Of a stretch of DNA of 64,000 nt, positions 7,198-14,747 are shown piece by piece. How positions within the stretch are numbered: position 1 is the stretch's first letter; the number at the start of each line of letters is the position of its first letter. Both the position numbers and the translations under genes were made by a program. Under the pieces are notes generated by a model that saw only the letters and a program-made list of their open reading frames with translations, made no database searches and was not told the origin of the DNA. Source of the DNA: Dehalococcoidia bacterium (GTDB lineage: Bacteria; Chloroflexota; Dehalococcoidia; Bin125); NCBI GenBank assembly GCA_022825855.1, contig JAJDWB010000010.1, forward strand, positions 1 through 64,000, given 5' to 3'.

Positions 7198-8450
7198 TGA
7201 CGACCAACCCGAACCCCGGGATGATGGCGCTCGACGATCTGCGGGTGCTGGAGATCGGCGACGAGCGCGGCGCCTGGTGCATGAAGCTGATGGCCGACAT
7301 GGGCGCGGACGTGATCAAGATCGAGCCGCCGGAGGGCGATCCGTCGCGGCAGTATGAACCGTTCGTGGACGACGAACCGCACCACGAGCGATCGCTGTTT
7401 TTCTGGTACTACAACACGTCGAAGCGCAGCGTGGTGATGGACTTCGACGACCGCTCGAACGCCGACGCGTTCATGAAGCTGGTCGAGTCGGCGGACGTGA
7501 TTCTCGACACCGATACCTACGATCCGATCGGGCGTCTGGGGCTGGACTACCGGCAGATCATGTCGGACAACCCTGGGCTGATCTGGTGCACGATCACGAA
7601 CTTCGGCTTCGGCTCGTCTCGGGACGAGGAACCGCACACGGATCTGACGCTGGCCGCCAACGGCGGCTTCGCCTGGATGAACGGCTACGACGACCACACG
7701 CTGCCGCCGGTGCGCGGCGGCGGTCAGCAGGCGTATCACACGGGCTCGAACTACGCCTTCATGTCGATCCTGACGGCGCTGCTGCACCGCGACGCGACGG
7801 GCGTGGGTCAGCACATCAACGTGAACATCAACGGGTCGGTAAACGTGACGACCGAGGCGGGTTCGTACTCGTGGCTGGTTTCGCACTCGACGGTGCAGCG
7901 CCAGACCGGGCGTCACGCGGGGGTCGCGCCGTCGATGCCGTCGCAGATTCAGTGCGCCGACGGCCGCTACGTGAACACGGGCATCCCGCCGCGACGTCCG
8001 GCCGAGTTTGGACTGTGTTACCAGTGGCTGGAGGACGAGGGTCTGCTCGATCAATTGCCCGAGGCGGCGCTCTTGCAGGTCGGGGCGGAGTTGGAGAGCT
8101 TCTCGCTGGCCGACGTGTTCCGGGGCGACAACGAGGAGTTGCTGGCGGTCTTTGGGGCCGGGCGGGCGGCGTTCGATCTGCTCGCCTCGAAGCTGACCGC
8201 CTACGAGTTCTACACCAAGGCACAGAACTTCGGCTTCCAGGTCGGCGTGATTCACAGTCCGGAGGAGGCGCTGGAGGACCCGCACTTCGTCGATCGGGGC
8301 ATGCAGGTCAAGGTGGAGCATCCGGAACTGGGTCGAGAGGTGATCTACCCCGGAGCGCCATATCAGTTGACGAAGGGAAGTTGGGGGATCACGCGGCGTC
8401 CGCCACTGCTGGGCGAGCACACGGATGAGGTGCTTGGGGAGTTAGGCTAG
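7197..8450 (+). CDS. Family III CoA-transferase-like subunit lacking the catalytic Asp
   Basis: A 417-residue CaiB/BaiF-family protein coupled by a 4-bp overlap to the upstream CoA-transferase. It keeps the fold landmarks (MGADVIKIEPPEGD, NFGFGSS, ATGVGQHINV, LGEHTDEVLGEL). The position equivalent to the catalytic aspartate is Tyr180 (QQAYHTG), 19 residues before ATGVGQ. It therefore should not form the aspartyl-CoA intermediate itself and probably serves as the structural or substrate-selecting partner of the 5923 gene product. It ends 4 bp inside the 3' end of the convergent hydrolase gene. Family certain; partner role inferred. Confidence 0.9.
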   Translation: MTTNPNPGMMALDDLRVLEIGDERGAWCMKLMADMGADVIKIEPPEGDPSRQYEPFVDDEPHHERSLFFWYYNTSKRSVVMDFDDRSNADAFMKLVESADVILDTDTYDPIGRLGLDYRQIMSDNPGLIWCTITNFGFGSSRDEEPHTDLTLAANGGFAWMNGYDDHTLPPVRGGGQQAYHTGSNYAFMSILTALLHRDATGVGQHINVNINGSVNVTTEAGSYSWLVSHSTVQRQTGRHAGVAPSMPSQIQCADGRYVNTGIPPRRPAEFGLCYQWLEDEGLLDQLPEAALLQVGAELESFSLADVFRGDNEELLAVFGAGRAAFDLLASKLTAYEFYTKAQNFGFQVGVIHSPEEALEDPHFVDRGMQVKVEHPELGREVIYPGAPYQLTKGSWGITRRPPLLGEHTDEVLGELG

Positions 8451-9322
8451 CCGGCCCGGCCGAGCCACTTCGCGGTCGCGCGTTGAGCTTTAGGGTCGAC
8501 GATCAGCCCGTGGCCGACGCCGCGGAGCCGGACGAAGTCCGCGCTCGGAATCGAGGAGGCCAGCGCCTGGCCGAATGCGATGGGGATGGTGGTGTCGGCG
8601 TCTCCGTGGACGATTAGGGTTGGGCATTTGATTCGATGCAAGTCGTTGCTGAGGTCCGAGTTGCGCTGGGCTTTCATGTTGAGCAGGGCTCCGAGCGTGA
8701 GGCGGGCGAGTTCGGTGTTGGACAGGTTGTCCAGCGCGCGCTGACGGTTGTCCCTGGCTGAGTTGAGCGCCGGGTCGGGTTGGGGCGGTTGGGGCGGCGA
8801 GCGCCACTCGTCCTCGGATGCGGCTACCGCCTCGTGAATCCCCTGTTGCTCGAACAGATCGAGCAGTGCGAGGCGAGTGGCGACGGTGGCGAGGCGGTCG
8901 GCGACGAAGGGGTCGGTGTGGTCTACTCCGCTCGGCGAGAGCGTCATCAGCGCGGCGCCGGTGTTGAGGAGGACGAGTGATTCGACCCGATCGGGATGGT
9001 CGATGGCGAGCCGCATTCCGATTGGGCCACCGGCCGAGGTCGCGATCACCGCGGCCTGCTCAATACCGAGATAATCGAGCACGTAGACGGCGTCGTTGGC
9101 GAGGTCTTGGAGAGTGAACGGGTCGGCGTCGTACTGCGAGAGGCCGGCGCAGCGGCGGTCGTAGCAGATCAGCTTGAGGCCGTCGGTGGGGACCTGCCAG
9201 CGGATTCGGGGACCGTTCCAGAGCGTTGAGGACGGGCCGCCCCAGGCGCCGTGGACGATCAGGACGGGCCGACCGGCGGGGTCGCCGCCAACGTCATAGG
9301 CGACGCGGCGGCGGTTGATGAT
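8447..9322 (-). CDS. Alpha/beta hydrolase (start codon uncertain)
   Basis: About 291 residues of a complete alpha/beta-hydrolase fold: oxyanion segment VHGAWGG, nucleophile elbow ATSAGG (Ser present), acid HGDADTTIP and base GVGHG. The reading frame opens immediately after the stop of the MBL gene at 9325, but no ATG, GTG or TTG lies between there and the first conserved strand (NRRRVAYDVGG). The coordinate given uses an ATC codon next to the MBL stop; an ATA 12 nt upstream is the other option. It is the third gene of the luciferase-like/MBL/hydrolase operon, probably an esterase or lactonase. Confidence 0.75.
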   Translation of the reverse strand: MINRRRVAYDVGGDPAGRPVLIVHGAWGGPSSTLWNGPRIRWQVPTDGLKLICYDRRCAGLSQYDADPFTLQDLANDAVYVLDYLGIEQAAVIATSAGGPIGMRLAIDHPDRVESLVLLNTGAALMTLSPSGVDHTDPFVADRLATVATRLALLDLFEQQGIHEAVAASEDEWRSPPQPPQPDPALNSARDNRQRALDNLSNTELARLTLGALLNMKAQRNSDLSNDLHRIKCPTLIVHGDADTTIPIAFGQALASSIPSADFVRLRGVGHGLIVDPKAQRATAKWLGRAG

Positions 9323-9324
9323 TG

Positions 9325-10098
9325 CTACACGTATTTGGGCTGGTCCTCGATGCCGGGCATGACCCAGGTGACGAGTTCGGTCGGTGGGTCGGCGAAGGTC
9401 AGGCCCTCCATGTTGGGCTGCACACCGCTGAGCGTGAGCTGGTACTCCTCGACGTACTCGGGTTCGCCGCCGACCATGCGGAAGGGTCGGTCGTGGCCGG
9501 GGTAGAGGATGTCGGACATGCTCATCACGCGTGCGATCGACTCGTTGGCCTGGGACTCGCTGTAGAAGACGAGCGGGCTGCGTCCGGCCTTGCCGACGGC
9601 GGCGGTGTGCATGGCGTCGCCGGTGAGTCCGCAGGTGCCGGCCTCGGTCTCGACCAGCAGACCGATGCTGCCCGGCGAGTGGCCGGGCAGGTGGATGACC
9701 CTGACGCCTTTGGCCAGTTCGTCGCCTTCGTCGACTTCGGTCATCGGGTGAGTCTCGATGGCGGCGCCGGTCCACTGGGGCGTGGCCCAATCGTTGACGT
9801 GTGGCTCGGAGGCGTACTTGCGCTCGTGCGGGTGGATCGCCATGGGGACGTCGGGAAAGGCGTCGAAGTTCTGGACGTGGTCCCAGTGGGCGTGGGTCAT
9901 GAAGATGAGGTCGATGTCGGCGACGGTCAGTCCGCGCGCGGCGAGCTGTTCCTGAAGCTGAACGCGGCGGCCGACGTGGGCGGTGTCGACGAGGATGCGG
10001 CGTCCGTCGGACTCGACCAGGATGACGGCGCAGAAGGCGGGCGTGCCCGAATCGGTGCCGAACGAGTAGCCGGGAAGGAGGATGTCGATAGTGGCCAT
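9325..10098 (-). CDS. Metallo-beta-lactamase-fold hydrolase (lactonase-like)
   Basis: A 257-residue MBL-fold protein beginning MATIDILLPG. Zinc ligands are visible: THAHWDH, the His of PGHSPGS, the Asp of TGDAMH and the final His of YPGHD. This spacing resembles N-acyl homoserine lactonases and related lactonases, but substrate assignment is not possible. No strong Shine-Dalgarno is seen before 10098; the start is chosen because conserved sequence begins there. It lies 37 bp after the luciferase-like gene and directly precedes the hydrolase, in one minus-strand operon. Confidence 0.88.
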   Translation of the reverse strand: MATIDILLPGYSFGTDSGTPAFCAVILVESDGRRILVDTAHVGRRVQLQEQLAARGLTVADIDLIFMTHAHWDHVQNFDAFPDVPMAIHPHERKYASEPHVNDWATPQWTGAAIETHPMTEVDEGDELAKGVRVIHLPGHSPGSIGLLVETEAGTCGLTGDAMHTAAVGKAGRSPLVFYSESQANESIARVMSMSDILYPGHDRPFRMVGGEPEYVEEYQLTLSGVQPNMEGLTFADPPTELVTWVMPGIEDQPKYV

Positions 10099-10135
10099 TT
10101 CCAGGAGTCTTTCGTCTCGGGTTGGGACGTGGCGT

Positions 10136-11386
10136 CTAGTCGCCGGAGGCGGCGGCCGCCGAGGCGGCGCGGGCCTGGGCGGCATCGTCGTAGGCGATGC
10201 TGACGGGCGGGTTGGAGTCGAAGGGGCCGTCAAGGTCGAGTTCGGCGCCCATGTCGCGCAGAGCGGGCATGACCTCGGTGCCGAGCAGCTCGATGCAGCG
10301 CATCGAGTCCTCGTGGGTGACGCGGCCGTCGTTGCCCCAGAGGGCGAGGATGCCGGGGCGGGTTTCCTCGAGGATGGTGCGCAAGCTGCGGATGCACTCG
10401 TCGGGGGTGCCGGCGATGATCTGCATGTTCTCGATCTGGTTGTCGAAGGACTGGGCGCGCGGCGGGGGCCGGCGGCCGTTCATGACCTCGACCAGCGCTT
10501 CGCGGTTGCGGGGCGAGGCGTAGCCGGCCGGGTTGGACCAGACGGGGTGGGCGAGTCCGGTGAACTCGCCTTGCATCCACATGAATTGCGAGGCGTTCTG
10601 CATTGCCTTCTCGGTCGTGTCGGCGACGTGGACACGGAGCAGATAGCCGCGGTTCTCGGGGCCCGGGTCGTAGCCGACCTCGTGGGCGGCGTCGTCGTAG
10701 GTCTGCCAGATGCGCTTGGTCGCCTCGATCGTGGTGTTGAGCGCGATGTAGGGGTAGCGGTGCTTGGCCGCCCAGACGACGGTCTCGCGGGAAAGCACGC
10801 CGGGGATCCAGATGCGCGGGTGGGGCTGCTGCATGGGCAGGGCCCAGGGGTTGACGACGCGGTGCTGGTAGTGGCGGCCCTCCCAGCGGAAGGGTCCGGG
10901 GCGAGTCCAGGCTTCGACGATCAGGTCGTGAGCCTCCTCGAATCGCTCGCGGTTGTAGGCGGGGTTGACGCCGGTGGCGAGCTGCTCGGTGCCGCCGCCG
11001 CGGACAAAGCCGGAGACGAGCCGTCCGCCGGAGATCATGTCGATCATGGCCAGCTCTTCGGCCAGCCGGATCGGGTTGTCGGCCAGCGGCAGGGGGTTGC
11101 CGAGCAGGACGATCTTGACTCGCTCCGTGGCGCCGGCGAGCACCGAAGCCCAGATGTTGCACTTGGCCTGCATGCAGAAGGGCGCGTTGTGGTGCTCGTT
11201 GAGCATGATCCCGTCGACGCCGACTTCCTCGGCCAGCCGGTACTCGGTGAGTCGGTCGTTGTAGAGCTGGGAGCCGGCGACGGGGTCGAAGTTGGAGTTG
11301 GAGAAGAGGAGGGCGGTGACGCCCTCCTCGGCGGCGTGCTCGTCGTAGGCGGACATCGGCTGTTCGGTGAAGTACATGAGGTGCAT
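10136..11386 (-). CDS. LLM-class flavin-dependent oxidoreductase
   Basis: A 416-residue luciferase-like monooxygenase-family protein. It has the TIM-barrel landmarks EEVGVDGIMLNEHHNAPF, LLGNPLPLADNPIRLAEELAMID, SGGRLVSGFVRGGG and IPGVLSRETVVWA. These proteins use FMN or F420. The genome probably makes F420, but the cofactor cannot be decided here. Being the promoter-proximal gene of an operon with a lactonase-like MBL protein and an alpha/beta hydrolase suggests an oxygenation-then-hydrolysis pathway for an organic substrate (for example a Baeyer-Villiger-type step followed by ester or lactone opening). That pathway is inference. Confidence 0.9.
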   Translation of the reverse strand: MHLMYFTEQPMSAYDEHAAEEGVTALLFSNSNFDPVAGSQLYNDRLTEYRLAEEVGVDGIMLNEHHNAPFCMQAKCNIWASVLAGATERVKIVLLGNPLPLADNPIRLAEELAMIDMISGGRLVSGFVRGGGTEQLATGVNPAYNRERFEEAHDLIVEAWTRPGPFRWEGRHYQHRVVNPWALPMQQPHPRIWIPGVLSRETVVWAAKHRYPYIALNTTIEATKRIWQTYDDAAHEVGYDPGPENRGYLLRVHVADTTEKAMQNASQFMWMQGEFTGLAHPVWSNPAGYASPRNREALVEVMNGRRPPPRAQSFDNQIENMQIIAGTPDECIRSLRTILEETRPGILALWGNDGRVTHEDSMRCIELLGTEVMPALRDMGAELDLDGPFDSNPPVSIAYDDAAQARAASAAAASGD

Positions 11387-11463
11387 GACGGGCCCTTATC
11401 CAGAGTCGAGGTGACGGTGGGCAGTCTAGCGTTCGGGGTGAGGGGCTATCACGCTCGACGAGC

Positions 11464-11515
11464 GGACCCCCCTCTGTCACTCCGTGACATCTCCCCCCTG
11501 AAGGGGGGAGAGAGT
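11464..11515. repeat. Intergenic palindromic repeat, type B
   Basis: Contains TGTCACTCCGTGACA followed by CTCCCCCCTGAAGGGGGGAG, the standard type B double hairpin. It lies between the 3' end of the HTH gene and the 5' end of the luciferase-like gene. Confidence 0.85.
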
Positions 11516-11525
11516 ATCCGGAGGG

Positions 11526-12170
11526 TTAGGCGGCTGTTGGGGTGGTGATCTGGTCGAGGTAGTGGAGGATTTGGTCGGGGGACTTGCCCTTGAGGTGGGG
11601 GAAATGCTGGACGGCTTCCTCGATCAGGGCGTCGAGATCGGGGTCGGTGGGGATTTTTTTCGGATCGGGCTCCGAATCGGCGATTTCCTGCTCTGGACTG
11701 GAGATCGTGGAATTGGGGGGATCAATTTGTGCTGATCTTGGAGTGGTTTCTGCCAGTTCCTGTGCATCCTCCTCGTAGAGCTCGGGCTGGTCGGGGCGCT
11801 GTGCGGCGCGCTGCTGGACCTCGTGGGCGGTGCGGCGGATCTCGCGGGCGAGGGCGTTGAGGCGGGTTTGCTGAGCGTCGCGGGCGCGGAGGTACTCGGT
11901 CGAGGTGAGACGGGTGGCCTGCTTTCCGACTTCGTCGGTCTGGATGGCGAGGGAGAGTCGGAGCTGGAGCAGATAGAGCGAGTCGAGCAGCAGATCGTCG
12001 GCTGCGGCTGAGGCCAGACTGGCCCAGTGGGTCTCGACGAACTGGAGGTCGGCGCGGACGGTGGCCTTGGAGATGCCGAGTTTCTCGGCGATGTCCTTGT
12101 GGGGGAGGTTGCGCTGGCTGTAGTAGCGCACTCGGAGAGCGCGTCGGCGGCGTCTGGGGGTGATGTGCAT
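11526..12170 (-). CDS. HTH DNA-binding protein of unknown role
   Basis: A 214-residue protein. Residues about 5-45 hold a basic stretch (RRRRRALRVRYYSQ) and a helix-turn-helix (PHKDIAEKLGISKATVRADL) like those of small terminase subunits or resolvase-type regulators. The middle is helical and charged, residues about 115-180 are acidic and low complexity, and a short conserved-looking tail follows (PHLKGKSPDQILHYLDQI). The start at 12170 has a consensus AGGAGG upstream; an in-frame ATG 16 codons earlier exists. The leader upstream is unusually G-poor and resembles the leader of the gene at 18364. No phage genes are nearby, so I do not call a terminase. Confidence 0.75.
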   Translation of the reverse strand: MHITPRRRRRALRVRYYSQRNLPHKDIAEKLGISKATVRADLQFVETHWASLASAAADDLLLDSLYLLQLRLSLAIQTDEVGKQATRLTSTEYLRARDAQQTRLNALAREIRRTAHEVQQRAAQRPDQPELYEEDAQELAETTPRSAQIDPPNSTISSPEQEIADSEPDPKKIPTDPDLDALIEEAVQHFPHLKGKSPDQILHYLDQITTPTAA

Positions 12171-12255
12171 GGTTGGGGCCTCCTGCTGCGTCAGACAGAT
12201 GTTCTTGTGAGTGTACATGAATGTGTGTTCGGTGTTGTGTTGTGGTTTGCGGAGG

Positions 12256-12480
12256 GGGTACCGGAACCCCCTCTGTCACTCCGTGACATCCCCGCATCAA
12301 GTGCGGGGCAGGCTCCCCCTGGAAGGGGGGAAGAGAGTAGGAAGCTCGGGGTGGGGAGGTTTCGGCTGTGCCAGAGGGGCCTCACCCGCCGGAGGGCCCT
12401 CACCCTAACCCTCTCCCTCGGGGAGAGGGGACCGGAACCCCTTCTGCCTTCGGCATCTCCCTACTGGAAGGGGGGAGAGA
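12256..12480. repeat. Cluster of palindromic repeats, B interrupted by C, then A, then B
   Basis: A type B element (12266-12336) is split after GTGACAT by a type C hairpin CCCCGCATCAAGTGCGGGG plus CAGGCT. A complete type A follows at 12387-12429 and another type B variant (TGCCTTCGGCA form) at 12437-12478. This is the bulk of the 335-bp gap between the HTH gene and the next gene. Positions 12171-12245 are the G-poor leader. Confidence 0.85.
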
Positions 12481-12505
12481 TTGGATTGCTGCTGCTGCCA
12501 CTCGG

Positions 12506-13222
12506 TCATCTCGAGTCGTCCGCTGGCAAACCGATCTCTAAACGGGCGTTGCCGACGCGAATAGTTAGCGTCGCCTCGGGATCGTCGGTGCGGACCTTGC
12601 AGAAGATTGTCCCGTCGTCGGAGACGGAAGTTGATTGACTGATCACTCTGCCGAACTCAGAAGTACACTCCACGGGCGCCCCTTTGGGCTCATGGGCATG
12701 GCTGAGAACGATCCACAGCACACCGTCCTCGTGGCTGCTGCGGAACCGGGACGAGAGGAACAGCGGCTGCAGATCGAACGGCGCTGCTGAGTCAAGCAAA
12801 TGGTGCCACTCAAAATTGCAGTCCAGCACTAGCGGACGATCCCGCCCCGAAGTCTGATTCAGATATCGTTGCCATTCTTCATGTTGGTCAGGCAGGGTGT
12901 TGCATCTGGGATTGGTCGGACGACGAGCAAACAGAGCAAACCTCGACTCCCCACTCTCATTGATGTACCAGCGTCCGCTCACATCGGCCGGCAAGCAGTC
13001 GCCCAAGTACTGCGAATCTCGGTTATCGAAGTGCCTCAAGCTGTGGTCGGACCTGTCCAGCAGCAGGCAGTCACTGCCATACAGCGAGCCGCGTGCTCCA
13101 GGCAAGGGAGTGAGTTGAGGGGTGCTTTGCCCTCGCGCGACCATGACGCTGAGAACACCAACGGTGACGATTAAGACTGCGAACGCCACTCGGACAAGGC
13201 CCCGTGGTTCCAATACTGACAC
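12506..13222 (-). CDS. Membrane-anchored or secreted hypothetical protein
   Basis: A 238-residue protein with a GTG start at 13222 preceded by AAAGGGG. Residues about 8-30 form a hydrophobic helix (signal peptide or N-terminal anchor), and the rest is exported sequence. Several cysteines (YGSDC, LGDCLP, PRCNT, LDCNFEW, VECTS, IFCKV) could form disulfides outside the cell. I do not recognise the family. Its final ~60 residues look like a small beta domain. A sigma70-like promoter is visible upstream at 13265-13292. Confidence 0.7.
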   Translation of the reverse strand: MSVLEPRGLVRVAFAVLIVTVGVLSVMVARGQSTPQLTPLPGARGSLYGSDCLLLDRSDHSLRHFDNRDSQYLGDCLPADVSGRWYINESGESRFALFARRPTNPRCNTLPDQHEEWQRYLNQTSGRDRPLVLDCNFEWHHLLDSAAPFDLQPLFLSSRFRSSHEDGVLWIVLSHAHEPKGAPVECTSEFGRVISQSTSVSDDGTIFCKVRTDDPEATLTIRVGNARLEIGLPADDSR

Positions 13223-13264
13223 GACTGGCCCCTTTCAAGAATGACCAAAGTCTTCTGCCACACA

Positions 13265-13292
13265 GGTATAGCGCAACGGACCGTGTGTGTAA
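13265..13292 (-). promoter_or_regulatory. Candidate promoter for the 12506-13222 gene
   Basis: On the minus strand TTACAC (13287-13292) and TATACC (13265-13270) are 16 bp apart and lie 43-70 bp upstream of the GTG start. An inverted repeat GGACC-N10-GGTCC (13278-13297) overlaps the spacer and -35 box and could be an operator. Confidence 0.5.
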
Positions 13293-13431
13293 GGTCCTGT
13301 AGTGGCACTGTCAATGTGTCGTTTCCATGCAAACTTGAAGATTCACGGAGCATTTTGGCTGGGCGGTTGGATTAGGGTCGGCTACGGTGGGGTTTTGGCC
13401 CTAGGCACCGACGGTGGTGCTGGACTCGGCG

Positions 13432-13550
13432 AGACACCTGCGGCAAGCGAGGGTATGACGGGGCCTTATGGGCGGAGGGAGACCGAGCGGGTCCCCGAAT
13501 GAATCGGGGACGGGGGAGGGCCCTCGGCCGCCGCCTAAGCGGGGGCGGCT
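13432..13550. repeat. Repeat cluster (types E, D, C)
   Basis: A degenerate type E unit (CCTGCGGCAAGCGAGGGTATGACG; intact copy at 52546) is followed by a type D unit (CCGAGCGGGTCCCC) with hairpin CCCCGAATGAATCGGGG, and by GCCGCC..GGGGGCGGC arms. With the promoter region this fills the 330-bp gap 13223-13554; no gene is seen. Confidence 0.7.
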
Positions 13551-13554
13551 TTGG

Positions 13555-13821
13555 CTAGGCGATGCTCGCGAATCCCGAGCGTGAGAGGGGAGCGAACGTA
13601 GGCAACGCAGGCAGGATGTTGCGGGCCGGCGTTGTCCACTGCCATCCGCCGTCCAGTCGGTGTTGGAGGCCGACGGAGACGAATCCGTTGCCGTTGGATC
13701 GGGCGGCCAGACGGACTTCGGCGCCGTGTTCCCGGGCGATCGACTTCGAGACGGGATGGACAAGTTCGACGCTGGCCGCCAGGATCAGCGCCAATGACAG
13801 AACGCCGAGGAACCGGCGCAT
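13555..13821 (-). CDS. Small secreted protein with EVR..AR..QHR domain
   Basis: An 88-residue protein: a signal peptide (MRRFLGVLSLALILAASVEL) followed by a small domain with the pattern EVRLAAR-x6-FVSVGLQHR and a Trp-rich turn. The same pattern, EVRVLAR...VEVAVQHR, opens the mature part of the binding protein at 63254. It is therefore a stand-alone copy of a domain that elsewhere is fused to a solute-binding protein. The start is chosen at the ATG 7 nt after the stop of the upstream hydrolase, implying coupling; an overlapping TTG start at 13836 is possible. Function unknown; location outside the membrane is inferred. Confidence 0.65.
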   Translation of the reverse strand: MRRFLGVLSLALILAASVELVHPVSKSIAREHGAEVRLAARSNGNGFVSVGLQHRLDGGWQWTTPARNILPALPTFAPLSRSGFASIA

Positions 13822-13828
13822 CACGGGA

Positions 13829-14593
13829 CTAGCCAACGATTGCCTCGGCGAGGGCTTCAGGGGCGTCGGATTCGAGGTTGTGGCCTCCGGGGAGTTCGAT
13901 CAGTTGGGCGTCGGCGAGGAGTTCGAGGTATTGGCCGGCGACGCTTGGGGGGACGATGGCGTCCTGGGCGCCTCGGACGACCTTGGTCTTGACGCTGACG
14001 TTGCGCAGCAGGTGAGGCAGGGTCTGGCTGTAGAGGAAGGGTTTCCAGGCGGTGCGGGCGGTCATCTCGCGGTTGGCGTCCCAGGCGACGAGCTGCTCGG
14101 TGGAGACTTCCTCGCCGTAGAGGGCGGTGAAGTTGGCGGGATCGGCGAAGCAGGACTTGACGTAGTCGGCGTGCGCTTCGAGGAACTGGTCGCGGATTTC
14201 GCCGTCCTCGGGCTGCAGGCCCATGGCGTTGACGAGGACGAGGCTGTCGAGGCGGGACTGGTTGGCGGTGGCCATCTCGGCGGCGACGTAGCCGCCGAAG
14301 CCGAGTCCGACGATGGTGCAGTCGGCGACGCCGAGTTGGTCGAGCAGGAGGGCGCAGACGGCGGCGATGTCGCGGACGCTGCGCATCCAGTCGCCGCGCT
14401 CGGTGCCGTCCCAGCCGGGCAGCGTGGGCAGGATGACGTCGCGGCGTGCGGAGAGGGCGTCGTGGAACTCGAGCCAGCCCGGATTGCCGGTTTCGTGGTG
14501 GAGGACGAGGACGGCGGGTCCGTCGCCGCCGCGTCGGAGCTGGATGGGGAGGCCGGCGACCTCGATGGTGGACTCGGTGTATCCGTCGGACAT
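13829..14593 (-). CDS. Alpha/beta-hydrolase-fold protein lacking the nucleophile
   Basis: A 254-residue alpha/beta-hydrolase. Asp (RGAQDAIVP) and His (PGGHNLE) are in place, but the nucleophile elbow reads VGLGFGGY, so Gly98 replaces the usual Ser. The codon is GGC and the surrounding sequence is intact, so this is not a frameshift. Either the protein is non-hydrolytic (binding, or cofactor-free lyase or oxygenase chemistry, as known for some members of this fold) or it uses another residue. AGGAGAGGA precedes the start. A small secreted-protein gene follows 7 nt after the stop. Confidence 0.85.
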   Translation of the reverse strand: MSDGYTESTIEVAGLPIQLRRGGDGPAVLVLHHETGNPGWLEFHDALSARRDVILPTLPGWDGTERGDWMRSVRDIAAVCALLLDQLGVADCTIVGLGFGGYVAAEMATANQSRLDSLVLVNAMGLQPEDGEIRDQFLEAHADYVKSCFADPANFTALYGEEVSTEQLVAWDANREMTARTAWKPFLYSQTLPHLLRNVSVKTKVVRGAQDAIVPPSVAGQYLELLADAQLIELPGGHNLESDAPEALAEAIVG

Positions 14594-14689
14594 GGGGGCG
14601 TCCTCTCCTAGCTCGGGCCGGCGCGATCTGCGTCGTCGTGCGGCATGGTAGGGCAGGCGCGCTGGTACTCTCGGGCCAGGAGACCAGCA

Positions 14690-14730
14690 AGGCCCTCACC
14701 CCAGCCCTGTCCCTCGGGGAGAGGGAGTCA
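14690..14730. repeat. Intergenic palindromic repeat, type A (diverged)
   Basis: GGCCCTCACCCCAGCCCTGTCCCTCGGGGAGAGGG, a diverged type A copy. It lies between a TACTCT hexamer near 14663 and the start of the aminopeptidase gene, so it would be part of that gene's leader. Confidence 0.7.
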
Positions 14731-14747
14731 GAGACTGAGGATTTGAC

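Noticed and set aside
11526-12170. Phage small terminase subunit
   Set aside because: The HTH resembles those proteins, but there is no large subunit, portal or other phage gene anywhere near.
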